A stretch of DNA of 30,010 nt. It comes from an uncultured bacterium. GTDB lineage: Bacteria > Cyanobacteriota > Vampirovibrionia > Gastranaerophilales > Gastranaerophilaceae. Where the stretch lies: the NCBI GenBank assembly GCA_948684385.1, contig CAPQCU010000020.1, forward strand, positions 1-30,010. Direction: 5' to 3'. The position numbers and the translations under genes were made by a program. A model generated the notes under the pieces. The model did not search any database, had not been told where the DNA came from, and saw only the letters and a list, made by a program, of their open reading frames with translations. Below, piece by piece: positions 16,321-25,200 of the stretch. Each line of letters opens with the position of its first letter. The stretch's first letter is position 1.

Positions 16321-16914
16321 ATGGCTAATATAATATCTATTTTCAGAATATTCGTAATGTTCGCAGCTGTGTATTTAATATACACCTGTCAGGGCAATAC
16401 TGCAGCTTATGTTTGGGCGTTGGCTTTAACTATAATCGCTTTTGCTCTTGACGGGCTTGACGGTTATGTTGCAAGAAAATTCCACGAAGAATCAAAATTT
16501 GGTGCTCTTTTAGATATTATGGGCGACAGAATAGTTGAAAACACTTACTGGATTTTATTTGCTGTAATGGGCTGGTTAAATATTCTGTTTCCGCTTATTG
16601 CAATTACAAGAGGATTTATCACTGATACAATCAGGAGCGCTGCAATGGAACAGGGTTTAACACCTTTTGGAATGCAGGTTAATCCTGTTTGCAAATTTAT
16701 TACAGGTTCTAAGTTTATGAGAATAAGCTACGCTGTTGCAAAAGTTCTTGCATTTATTTTAATAATTGCAGCAAAAATTCCGGTTTGCCCTAACCGTGAA
16801 ATCATCTGGACAATAGGTTTCTGGGCTGCTGTATTTGCAATTGTATTCTGTGTTGTAAGAGGCTTGCCTGTTGTAATCGAAGCTAAATACCTTTTTAAGG
16901 ATAAAAATGTTTAA
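16321..16914 (+). CDS. CDP-alcohol phosphatidyltransferase family membrane protein
   Basis: 197 residues. It shows the full family motif: Asp44, Gly45, Asp47, Gly48, Ala51, Arg52, Gly61, Asp65, Asp69, i.e. D-x2-DG-x2-AR-x8-G-x3-D-x3-D. Several membrane helices follow. It transfers a phosphatidyl group from CDP-diacylglycerol (or a similar lipid donor) to an alcohol such as glycerol-3-phosphate. PgsA is one candidate, but the motif alone does not settle the acceptor. AAGGAT lies before the ATG. It overlaps trmL by 8 bases. Confidence 0.88.
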   Translation: MANIISIFRIFVMFAAVYLIYTCQGNTAAYVWALALTIIAFALDGLDGYVARKFHEESKFGALLDIMGDRIVENTYWILFAVMGWLNILFPLIAITRGFITDTIRSAAMEQGLTPFGMQVNPVCKFITGSKFMRISYAVAKVLAFILIIAAKIPVCPNREIIWTIGFWAAVFAIVFCVVRGLPVVIEAKYLFKDKNV

Positions 16915-17350
16915 TGTAGTTTTATACGAACCGGAAATTCCTCAAAATACAGGAAATATCGCAAGACTCTGCGCCTGCACCGGAGCGTCTTTGTATCTTG
17001 TAGGCAAGCTTGGATTTGCACTAACAGATAAATATACCAAACGTGCCGGAATGGATTACTGGGAAAGTGTTGATTTACATAAAGTTAATTCTATGGAAGA
17101 GTTATATAAACAGTTTCCTGATGGCAGATTTTTTTATTTGACTACAAAATCAAAAAAGAAATACACAGATATAGAATTTAAAGACAGAGACTTTATTGTA
17201 TTTGGTCCGGAATCGCGTGGGTTGCCGCAAGAATACGTTACTCAGGAAACTGCAGTTACAATCCCGATGGTCGAAGGTCAAAGAAGTTTAAATCTTTCAA
17301 ATTCTGTCGCAATTGTAGCTTATGAGGTTATAAGACAAATTGGTTTATAA
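16907..17350 (+). CDS. trmL: tRNA (cytidine(34)-2'-O)-methyltransferase
   Basis: SPOUT-family enzyme, 147 residues, the usual TrmL length. It methylates the ribose at position 34 of tRNA-Leu isoacceptors using S-adenosylmethionine. Motifs: EPEIPQNTGNIAR at the N-terminus (motif 1), FGPESRGLP (motif 2) and RSLNLSNSVAIVAYE (motif 3, part of the knotted SAM site). It overlaps the preceding gene (ATGTTTAA) and ends one base before nnrD, so it is fully embedded in the operon. Confidence 0.95.
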   Translation: MFNVVLYEPEIPQNTGNIARLCACTGASLYLVGKLGFALTDKYTKRAGMDYWESVDLHKVNSMEELYKQFPDGRFFYLTTKSKKKYTDIEFKDRDFIVFGPESRGLPQEYVTQETAVTIPMVEGQRSLNLSNSVAIVAYEVIRQIGL

Positions 17351-17351
17351 A

Positions 17352-18140
17352 ATGCCATTTAGAGAGCAAAACTCAAACAAAGGAACTTTTGGGAAAGTTC
17401 TTAATTTTGCCGGCTCAAAAAACTATATCGGCGCTGCTTATTTATCGACTGTTTCTATTCTAAAAGCCGGAGCGGGTTTCGCTGCTCTTGCAAGCGAAAA
17501 AGATATTATCCGTTCTGTTTCAACTCTGCTTCCGGAAGCGGTTTATCTTTCACATAAAGAAGGTTTAAAACAAATAAAAGATTTTTCGGTTGTTTTAATC
17601 GGATGCGGATTAGGTAATAATAAGAAACTTTTTCAAGAAGTCATAAAACTTGTAAATTCCCCGCTTGTAATCGATGCAGACGGATTGAATATATTATCTA
17701 AGTTGAATATCACTTTACCGGAAAACACAATAATCACTCCGCATCCTTTAGAAGCAGCGAGACTTTTAGGAGTTGGGCTTCAAGATGTTTTGGATAATTT
17801 AGAAGGCTCCGCTAAAAAATTATGCGAAAAATACAACTGCATAACTGTTTTAAAAACGCACAGAACAATAATTTGTGATGGTAAAGAAATTTCCATAAAC
17901 AGGCACGGCAACTCTGCGCTTGCAAAAGCAGGCAGTGGAGATGTGCTAGCAGGAATTATTGCAGGGCTTCTTGCGCAAAGTGTACTCCCATTTGAAGCCG
18001 CAAAACTCGGTGTATACCTTCATTCACGCGCAGGTGAAATCGCATCGGAAGAGTTAACAGAATATTCTGTTCTGGCGTCAGACTTACCTAAATATCTGCC
18101 GGAAGCAATTAAACAAACTTTATCCTGCCAGTCTGATTAA
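17352..18140 (+). CDS. nnrD: ADP/ATP-dependent NAD(P)H-hydrate dehydratase
   Basis: Metabolite-repair enzyme that dehydrates S-NADHX/NADPHX back to NAD(P)H. 262 residues from the ATG at 17352; a TTG in frame at 17340 lies inside trmL and is not needed. The ribokinase-like fold shows GSKNYIGAAYLS, VIDADGLN, ITPHPLEAARLL and the phosphate-binding GNSALAKAGSGDVLAGIIAGLL with the catalytic Asp. The epimerase domain (NnrE) often fused in bacteria is absent. The 3' end overlaps the convergent nucleotidase gene by 32 bases. Confidence 0.95.
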   Translation: MPFREQNSNKGTFGKVLNFAGSKNYIGAAYLSTVSILKAGAGFAALASEKDIIRSVSTLLPEAVYLSHKEGLKQIKDFSVVLIGCGLGNNKKLFQEVIKLVNSPLVIDADGLNILSKLNITLPENTIITPHPLEAARLLGVGLQDVLDNLEGSAKKLCEKYNCITVLKTHRTIICDGKEISINRHGNSALAKAGSGDVLAGIIAGLLAQSVLPFEAAKLGVYLHSRAGEIASEELTEYSVLASDLPKYLPEAIKQTLSCQSD

Positions 18141-19656
18141 TCACAACAGGCTCATCTAAATGTTTAATATATTCGCATGCCAGAAAATCCTTATTGAAAG
18201 GATAATTTACACACTCTTCTTTAGGAGAAAGTACGTCTAAATCAGCACCGTCAAACATCATGAAAGAATCCATTACTACTTTATAAGATTTATCTTCTCT
18301 TGGATTTTCAACATCAATTTTATGCTCATTTCCATCATTATCTACAAAGTTCATCCCGACAAGTTTTCCGGCTTTCGGGTCAACTGTATAATTCATGCCG
18401 GATACAGCAAGTAATCCCGGTTTATTACCTTGAGACCTGTATGTATTCTCAATTGCATGTTTAAAATAATCAACGAGTTTTTTCTCTGAAACATCTGCTA
18501 CAGAAATTCTGTCTTCAAACGGAGCAATGTCTTTTATATCCCTTGTATCAATTACACCAGGTTTAAAATAACTTCTTGTTCCGCTGTTATTCCAAACCGC
18601 AATATCTGTATCAAGTTCATACTTCATAGCATCGCACATAAAGTTTGCATGCGCATTTTCTTCAATCAAAGAACTCGGAGGTGCAACAACTTCCTTAATA
18701 TACCCGACTTCTTCCGGAGCTCCTAAGATTTCATTGATTATGTATTGATTAATCATATTTTTATCAAACAGGCTTGTTTTACCAAGATTATTTTGCGCCC
18801 TAACAATCACACCATCTTTATCAAATGTCAGATTAAGTTTTCCAAAATAATTTCCGTTCTTTCCGGCTTCTGTTATTATTACCGGTTCTCCGGATTTTGA
18901 ATAGAGAAGATTTTCACCTTCTTTAATATCTTTTATAAGTTCATGCGTATGACCGCCAATTATAACATCAACTCCGTCTAATTTTTGGGCAGCTATTTTG
19001 TCTGTATCCAATCCCATGTGGGATAATAAGAAAATCTTATTCACTCCCTGTTCTTTTAGAGCGTCTATTTCTTTTTGAATCTCTTCAATTGTATCATCTA
19101 AATCTTCCACATAGCAGTCTCTATGATAAGAAGGATGAGTTACTCTTGCAAGTAAATCAATAGGAGTTGCCCCTACAACACCGACTTTTTCACCATTAAC
19201 TTCGACTACCGCAGAACGTTTCAAAGCATTATTTAATTCTGCATGGTCATCTTCTTCACTCAAATCTTGTTTAAGGTTTACCGCAAAATAATTACCATTA
19301 AATTTGCTAACTGTATCAACAAAATCATTTTGCTTGGTATCAAGTTCATGGTTTCCAAGCGCAGAACCGTTTATACCTGCAAGGTTCATAAATTTAATTA
19401 CTGCATTATTTACAGCTTTATTCTTTTCATCTCCAATCCCGTTATCTCCGCCTGAAAATTTCAAATCACCTTTCAAGCCTGATAAAATACGGAGCATATT
19501 ATTTGTTTGGCCGTGTAAATCGTTAAAATAACCGACAGACATTTCGAAAGTATCTTGTTGAGGTGATTTTTCCAGAATATTATTTTTAGAAGGCTCTGAC
19601 TTTCTAAATGTAAATGTATATTGGTTAATTTTGGGGAGAGATACTTTTAAATCCAT
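18109..19656 (-). CDS. 5'-nucleotidase/metallophosphoesterase family protein, copy 1
   Basis: 515 residues. An N-terminal calcineurin-like metallophosphoesterase domain with all metal motifs: Asp46 and His48 (NDLHG), GGDN, GNHE, LLSHMG and GGHTHE. The C-terminal domain is the 5'-nucleotidase substrate domain with the NSGTRSYF motif. UshA-type enzymes hydrolyse nucleotides outside the cytoplasm, but no signal peptide or lipobox is visible here: the start is MDLKVSLPKINQYTFTFRKS. The neighbour upstream is a close paralogue. Substrate (nucleotide, sugar-nucleotide, cyclic nucleotide) is not determined. Confidence 0.9.
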   Translation of the reverse strand: MDLKVSLPKINQYTFTFRKSEPSKNNILEKSPQQDTFEMSVGYFNDLHGQTNNMLRILSGLKGDLKFSGGDNGIGDEKNKAVNNAVIKFMNLAGINGSALGNHELDTKQNDFVDTVSKFNGNYFAVNLKQDLSEEDDHAELNNALKRSAVVEVNGEKVGVVGATPIDLLARVTHPSYHRDCYVEDLDDTIEEIQKEIDALKEQGVNKIFLLSHMGLDTDKIAAQKLDGVDVIIGGHTHELIKDIKEGENLLYSKSGEPVIITEAGKNGNYFGKLNLTFDKDGVIVRAQNNLGKTSLFDKNMINQYIINEILGAPEEVGYIKEVVAPPSSLIEENAHANFMCDAMKYELDTDIAVWNNSGTRSYFKPGVIDTRDIKDIAPFEDRISVADVSEKKLVDYFKHAIENTYRSQGNKPGLLAVSGMNYTVDPKAGKLVGMNFVDNDGNEHKIDVENPREDKSYKVVMDSFMMFDGADLDVLSPKEECVNYPFNKDFLACEYIKHLDEPVVINQTGRIKFV

Positions 19657-19705
19657 ATTTTCCTGCTTTTTTCGATAATAAAACGTCTAAAAATATTTTT
19701 TGCTA

Positions 19706-21298
19706 TCAATCATCATGCCTGAAATTTATACGACCTGAATGTTCAATTACTACAGGTTTACCGGATTCTTTAATATACTGGCATACCATTACATCTTTAT
19801 CGTAATTGAATTTTTCCAAATAATCTTCTTCCGGTGCAAGAACATTAAAATCTGCTCCTGCTGACATCAAAAACTCATCCGTAACAACTTTATAAGTTTT
19901 ATCTTCACTTGGATTTTCAATATTTATATTGTGAACATTTCCATTTTTGTCTACAAAATTCATTTCAACAAGTTCGCCTTCTTCAGGATCGACTGTATAA
20001 TTCAAGCCTGAAACAGCAATTAACCCGGGTTTATTGCCTACAGAAGAATAAGAAGTTTCTATCGCATTTTTAAACAAATCAACAATTGTTTTTTCACTTA
20101 CATTAGCAACAGCTACATAATCCAAAAACGGTGACATGTCTTTAATTTCACTAGAATCTACCACTCCTTCGTGGAAAAATCCTCTAACTCCGCAGTTGTG
20201 CCATAAAGCAATATCAGAGTCTGTTTTTTCACGCATTACATCACAAACAAAGTTTGCATGCGGATTTTCTTCCAGCAGACTTTTTGGAGGAGGCGGAGCT
20301 GCCTGAACATATCCGACTATTTCAGGCTTGCCAAGAAGATAATCAAATACAAACTGGTTAATCATATTTTTATGGAATAATCTTGTCTCACCAACATTGT
20401 TTTGAGCTTTCTTAATTACACCATCTTTATCAAAAGTCAAATTCAAGTTTCCGAAATAATTTCCGTCTCTGCCGGCTTCTGTTAGAAGTACAGGTTCACC
20501 TGTTTTTGAATAGAAAAGATTTTCACCTTCTTTGATGTCTTTAATAAGTTCGTGCGTATGACCACCGATTATAACATCAATTCCTTCTGTACTCTGAGCT
20601 ACAAGCTGATCTTTTTTATGTCCTAAATGGGATAATAAAATAATTTTATTAACTCCCTGTTCTCTTAAGTTATCGACTTCGTCCTGAATTTCTTCAATTG
20701 TATCTTCTAAGCTGTCAACTTTGCTGTCAGTGTAATAATTCGGGTGCGTAAGTCTTTCGAACATATCCATCGGAGAAGCACCTACAAGTCCGATTTTTTC
20801 GCCGTTTACTTCTACAATCTTAGACCTCTTAAGGTGTTTATCAAGCTCAGCGCGTCCAAGTTTTTCTACTTCATCAGGATTTTGGTTTTCAAGAGGCTCT
20901 TTGCTATAGTTTACGCAAAGAAAATCACCATCATAATTGTTAATAGCATCAATACAATCTTTTTGAGTAGTATCTAATTCGTGATTACCAAGCGCAGATG
21001 CCTTAATTTCTGCAATATTCAGAAACATTGTCGTAGCTTTTCTTACACCCTGATTTTTTTCATCACCAATATCGTTATCTCCGGCAGAAAGCTTTAAATC
21101 ACCTTTAATTCCGGATAAAATTCTCATCATGTTATTTGTCTGCCCGTGAATGTCATTCACATACCCGACAGAAATTTTAAAACTGTCCTGTTTTGGAGTC
21201 CGCTCTAAAACAGGCTCTGCCGGCTGTTCCTTTTTATTACTTTTAAAGCTGACTCTTGGAATATTCAAATTTATTGGCTGGATATTAAAATTCATCAA
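19706..21298 (-). CDS. 5'-nucleotidase/metallophosphoesterase family protein, copy 2
   Basis: 530 residues, clearly paralogous to the next gene downstream along the full length. Metal motifs: Asp49 and His51 (NDIHG), SAGDN, GNHE, LLSHLG and GGHTHE. The C-terminal domain includes HNCGVRGFF. Again no signal peptide; the N-terminus has a short hydrophobic/aromatic segment ending VSFKSN, comparable to FTFRKS in copy 1. A few small insertions differ between copies, so this is an old duplication. An AGAGG ribosome site precedes the ATG. It lies 64 bases downstream of ruvA on the same strand. Confidence 0.9.
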   Translation of the reverse strand: MMNFNIQPINLNIPRVSFKSNKKEQPAEPVLERTPKQDSFKISVGYVNDIHGQTNNMMRILSGIKGDLKLSAGDNDIGDEKNQGVRKATTMFLNIAEIKASALGNHELDTTQKDCIDAINNYDGDFLCVNYSKEPLENQNPDEVEKLGRAELDKHLKRSKIVEVNGEKIGLVGASPMDMFERLTHPNYYTDSKVDSLEDTIEEIQDEVDNLREQGVNKIILLSHLGHKKDQLVAQSTEGIDVIIGGHTHELIKDIKEGENLFYSKTGEPVLLTEAGRDGNYFGNLNLTFDKDGVIKKAQNNVGETRLFHKNMINQFVFDYLLGKPEIVGYVQAAPPPPKSLLEENPHANFVCDVMREKTDSDIALWHNCGVRGFFHEGVVDSSEIKDMSPFLDYVAVANVSEKTIVDLFKNAIETSYSSVGNKPGLIAVSGLNYTVDPEEGELVEMNFVDKNGNVHNINIENPSEDKTYKVVTDEFLMSAGADFNVLAPEEDYLEKFNYDKDVMVCQYIKESGKPVVIEHSGRINFRHDD

Positions 21299-21316
21299 AA
21301 AAACCTCTTTTATTAA

Positions 21317-21330
21317 TACGAACGGTCGTA
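21317..21330 (-). promoter_or_regulatory. Possible operator-like inverted repeat
   Basis: TACGA-N4-TCGTA in the ruvA/nucleotidase gap, 19 bases before the nucleotidase start codon. The shape resembles operators of TetR-type regulators; no regulator is seen nearby. Confidence 0.25.
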
Positions 21331-21362
21331 AAAATAAAAATTGCTATCAGGTTTACAAAATG

Positions 21363-21971
21363 TTACATTGATAAACATGTCAGAGCTTTTCTTATTACTT
21401 CTTCTGAATTAGAGCTGTCTTGAATAGTCGGTAGAATTTTTGAAATAGCATCTTCTATCTCGTTTTCTTCATAGCCTAAAGAAAGCAACACCGCCTGAGT
21501 ATCATCAAAAGCCTGAGATTTAGGAAGCTTAGCTGAACTCTTAGGAAGTTCTGTTTTCATAAGCTTGTCTTTAAGCTCGAGAATAATTTTCTGCGCGAGC
21601 TTTGGACCAACTCCTTTTGCGCGGGTAAGTTCTTTAAAATTACCGTCAATAACCAGAGAAATCAAGTCACAAGCATCAAACTCGTTCAGAAGCGCAATTG
21701 CCATCTTCGCACCAACCCCTGAAACAGAGATTAAAATTTGGAAAATATCTCGCGTTTCTTTATTTGAAAACCCGTAAAGAGACATCAAATCTTCACGATG
21801 CGAAAGAAATACATACATTTTTTGTATCTCTTTTTCATCTACGTTTACTCCCTGAAAATCAGTTTCAGAAACTTCAAGCAGATATCCGGTTCCTGAGACT
21901 TCAACCGTCACAAAACAGCCTTTAGAAGTTTTTCTTTTATCTGTAATAAACCCTTTAAAATAATCAAACAT
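21363..21971 (-). CDS. ruvA: Holliday junction branch migration protein RuvA
   Basis: 202 residues, standard length. It binds four-way DNA junctions as a tetramer and recruits the RuvB motor. An N-terminal OB-fold, then two helix-hairpin-helix motifs (SVSGVGAKMAIALL and RAKGVGPKLAQKIILELKDKL), a flexible Ser/Lys linker and the C-terminal RuvB-binding helical domain. Ribosome site AAGGGAG. It lies 44 bases downstream of tRNA-Ser on the same strand with a terminator between; ruvB and ruvC are not in the window. Confidence 0.96.
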   Translation of the reverse strand: MFDYFKGFITDKRKTSKGCFVTVEVSGTGYLLEVSETDFQGVNVDEKEIQKMYVFLSHREDLMSLYGFSNKETRDIFQILISVSGVGAKMAIALLNEFDACDLISLVIDGNFKELTRAKGVGPKLAQKIILELKDKLMKTELPKSSAKLPKSQAFDDTQAVLLSLGYEENEIEDAISKILPTIQDSSNSEEVIRKALTCLSM

Positions 21972-21986
21972 GCCGGCTCCCTTACT

Positions 21987-22012
21987 AAAAAAAGCCCCGT
22001 AAAGGGCTTTTT
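21987..22012 (-). terminator. Terminator after tRNA-Ser
   Basis: AAAAAGCCC/GGGCTTTTT stem with T-run on the minus strand. Only 15 bases separate it from the ruvA start. Confidence 0.85.
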
Positions 22013-22015
22013 AAA

Positions 22016-22105
22016 TGGAGGAGGAGGTGGGATTCGAACCCACGGTACGCTCGCACGTACGACGGTTTTCAAGACCGCTCCAATCAACCGCTCTGGCACT
22101 CCTCC
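22016..22105 (-). tRNA. tRNA-Ser (anticodon UGA)
   Basis: Full cloverleaf by eye: acceptor GGAGGAG/CTCCTCC, D-arm CCAG...TTGG, anticodon stem GCGGT/ACCGT with loop CTTGAAA (anticodon TGA), long variable arm with GTACG/CGTAC stem typical of class II tRNAs, T-arm GTGGG TTCGAAT CCCAC, and encoded CCA. The discriminator base reads U, where bacterial tRNA-Ser normally has G. Confidence 0.95.
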
Positions 22106-22131
22106 AAAGTTATTCAATTGGTAACAAAACC

Positions 22132-22160
22132 ATATTACACAAAACAAAATTTTTTGTAAA
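22132..22160 (-). promoter_or_regulatory. Promoter of tRNA-Ser
   Basis: Minus strand TTTACA, 17-base spacer, TAATAT, about 20 bases before the tRNA 5' end. The -35 box directly abuts the ten-G run of the repeat at 22161. Confidence 0.6.
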
Positions 22161-22283
22161 GGGGGGGGGGAAATGTATTGGGTTGGTTTTGGAACTACAA
22201 ATTGAATGTCCTTCGGGGGAAGGGGTAAATGTAAAGGTTGGTAAGTTACACCTACAAACCCAATATATTTACCCCTACCCCCC
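22161..22283 (+). repeat. G-rich intergenic repeat, locus 2, with an inverted third copy
   Basis: Copy C (22161 to about 22215) starts with ten Gs and shares AAATGTATTGGGTTGG, GGAACTACAA and GAATGTCC with locus 1. Copy D (from about 22216) begins GGGGTAAATGTAAAGGTTGG. A third copy runs inverted to 22283 (TATATTTACCCCTACCCC on the plus strand), so D and the inverted copy form a hairpin. The inverted copy overlaps the last codons and stop of the fliD gene. Confidence 0.75.
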
Positions 22284-25200
22284 CAGAAATGAACTATACT
22301 GCTGCTGCATCTTACCGATTAGCATGTCCATAGCACTAAACTTAGTCTCAAGTTTTGCCCGATATTTCTCAATCGCAGCATTACCTTTGATTATCTTGTT
22401 TTCAATGCGTTTCTCTTTATTCTTCATGCTGTTAGCAGTCGAATCAAAGTAGCCGGTTACACTTCTCAAAGCATTTTCAAGCAAATCTTCAACCTTAACA
22501 AAAATACCATCGTTACCTTTTGAGCCGACAATAAGTTCTTTTACCGCTTTTTCATCTGATTTTAAAGTTTTAAAGAATTTTTCCTTATCAAAGCTCAACT
22601 CATTTATTTTTTCCGTACTAATACTTCCTGCAGTTGCTTTCTTTGTACAAATACCAATCTGGTTAAGGTTTCTAAACACCTGAGAGCCGGTGCTTGAGCT
22701 TGTCATCATATTTTGAAGCCTGTTTCGCAGAAGTCGGAGCATTGACTGGTCATGAAGCGTTCCGCCAATTGCAATTTCTTTATCAACATTTTCCATAAGC
22801 TCGTTATACGCATCCACAACATCAGAAAGCGCATTTGCAAGGGTTTCTTTGTCACGCTCAATAGTCAGAGTAACAGAACCTTCCGATACACCTTTCAAAT
22901 CAATTGTAACGCCTTTTATCCGCGAAACATCGCTTGTTATTGTATTTGAAGACGAAGTAAATGAAGTGCCATTAATTTTAAACTCTGCGTTTGCTCCAAG
23001 TTTTTGGGAATCAACTTTAAGTTTTGTAGATTTTAACGAACCATCTGTATTCCATTCTGATTCTGTAAGCCCGATGATATCAGTAAAATTACTTGTTCCG
23101 GCTTCGATATTTATCAAAGCTGCTCCGGTTGTTCTTGATTTAATCACAAGCTCTGCATTAATACTATCCCAGTAAGCAGTAGCATTAGCAGTTTCACTTG
23201 AATTTATTTGAGAAATCACATCAGAAATCGTTGTTTTATCATCAATAGTAATCTTTTGTTCACCGACAAAGAAAGTTCCGGCTTTTACATCACCGTTTTT
23301 GAAAAGTCCTGAATCTACCAGCACAGAATCAGCATTTACTCCATAAAGCCGTCTTGCAGATTGAACTTTCGAACGGTCTTCTGCATCTTTTCTTAAACCC
23401 GTAATCGCTAAGAAATTAGATGTATCAGTGGTTGAGCCGAAATCAACTTCCGCTTTCTTATCAGAACAGCTTAAAGTTAAATATCCGTCTTCGAATTTCA
23501 AATCAATATCAGAAAATTTTGAAGCAATCTGTGACCTTAAATCCCTGAAAGTCTGTTCAGAGTTAATATTTATAGTTGCTTTAACTCCGTTTCTATAAAC
23601 CGAAATCGTACCGCTTGAGATATTCAAAAGCCCTAATTTTGTATCAAAGTCTGCAAAGCTAGCTGCTGAGCCGGTATGCTCTTCTACTATTGTTTTGTAT
23701 TCAAGAACAGGAGAATCACTCGCCGTAAAATTATCAATAGAGTTTTTACGGGTAAGCTTGATTGCAGCATTTGGGTTAACAAGTGCAGAAGTTGAAGCAG
23801 CTGTATTAATCGAAACATTGTTTGCATTGCTAATAATAAACTTCCCGCCAACCAGCGCAGCTTCTACTCCTGCATCATCAAGCTTATCTATCAAAGAAGC
23901 AAAAGTATCAGTTTCTGTTACAGTAACATTTCTTGACTCACCATCAATGTCAAATGAAAGAATGCCGGCATTTTTAAGTGTTGTTCCGCCCCATGGGGTA
24001 TCAAACGCACTCAACAATGTTTCTTCGGTTGCAGTATTCCTTGTTGTTACTGTTGTATACGTCTTTAACTCTCCGGCGTAATCATAAGTCGTGCTGCTAT
24101 TTGATACCGGAAGAAGCTTGTCAACTACATTTGATGCGTTCGTATTGGAAGATGATTTTGCAATATAAGCATCGCCGTTGCCGGTTATTCGAAGCGTTGA
24201 AGTATTACCGTTATTTACTATACTAGCTTCTATACCAAACTTTGAAAGCGTGTCCATAAACGAGCCGACTGTCTCATCGGAAGATATCAAAGCTGTGTAC
24301 TTTACACCATCTTTGTAAATATTAAACTCACCTGCTGTTACTCCAAGCTCTGAAAGCGCAGTATCACGGGTTACAGCAGATGTTACCGTAACTTTGTTCA
24401 AAGTACCTTTTGTTGCAGATGTATTGCCGTAAGTCTTAATTGTCGTTACGGTATAAGTAGTACCGGATGTTATGCCCAATGCAGTTTTTACTCCATTGGA
24501 AAGCTCTGTGATATATGCATCGTCTCCGCCATTGATATAAATCTTACCACCGCGCACTGACGCTGTTATGCCGTATTCAGAAAGGGCGTTCACAATGTCA
24601 TCAACTGTATCAGACTTCGTAACATTTAAAGTAAACGCCTTGCCATTGTGAACGCCCTTAATTGTTCCGTCTGAAGTCATTCCAAGCTGAGAGAACTTAG
24701 TTTCTCCGGTCATTTGTACACTTGTTGTTACATGAACTGTGTTTTCATTAGCGATTGTGGTTGTAGTAAGCGTTGTATGCGTTGTGACGACGTAAGATGT
24801 TCCTGCGCCCGGATTTGCAGTTATTCCGAGTGCTGTTTTTACATTGTTAGATATTCCTGTTAAATATGTGTTTTCTGCACCGTCAACGTAGAACTTGCCA
24901 CCGCGGACGGATGCATTAAAGCCGTAGTCTTCAAGTTCTTGGACAATTTCTCCGACAGTGTCAGTCTTTGTGATTGTCATGGTAAACTTACGACCGTTGG
25001 AAACTCCCGTAAATGTGCCGTCAGATGTCAAGCCGATTTGAGAGAACTTTGTGTCGCCGGTCATCTGAACTGAATGAGTAACATTAACTGTTGTTTCTGT
25101 GGCTGTTGTTGTTGTACTTTTAATAGTTTTAGTTGTATAACTTTTTCCGCTTCCTGCCGTGACTTTAAGAGCGTTAGCAAGGTTAGTTGTTATACCGATT

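Noticed and set aside
21908..22147. ORF overlapping the tRNA on the minus strand
   Set aside because: It is a translation of tRNA-Ser (Pro-rich run from the T-arm and acceptor stem), not a protein gene.
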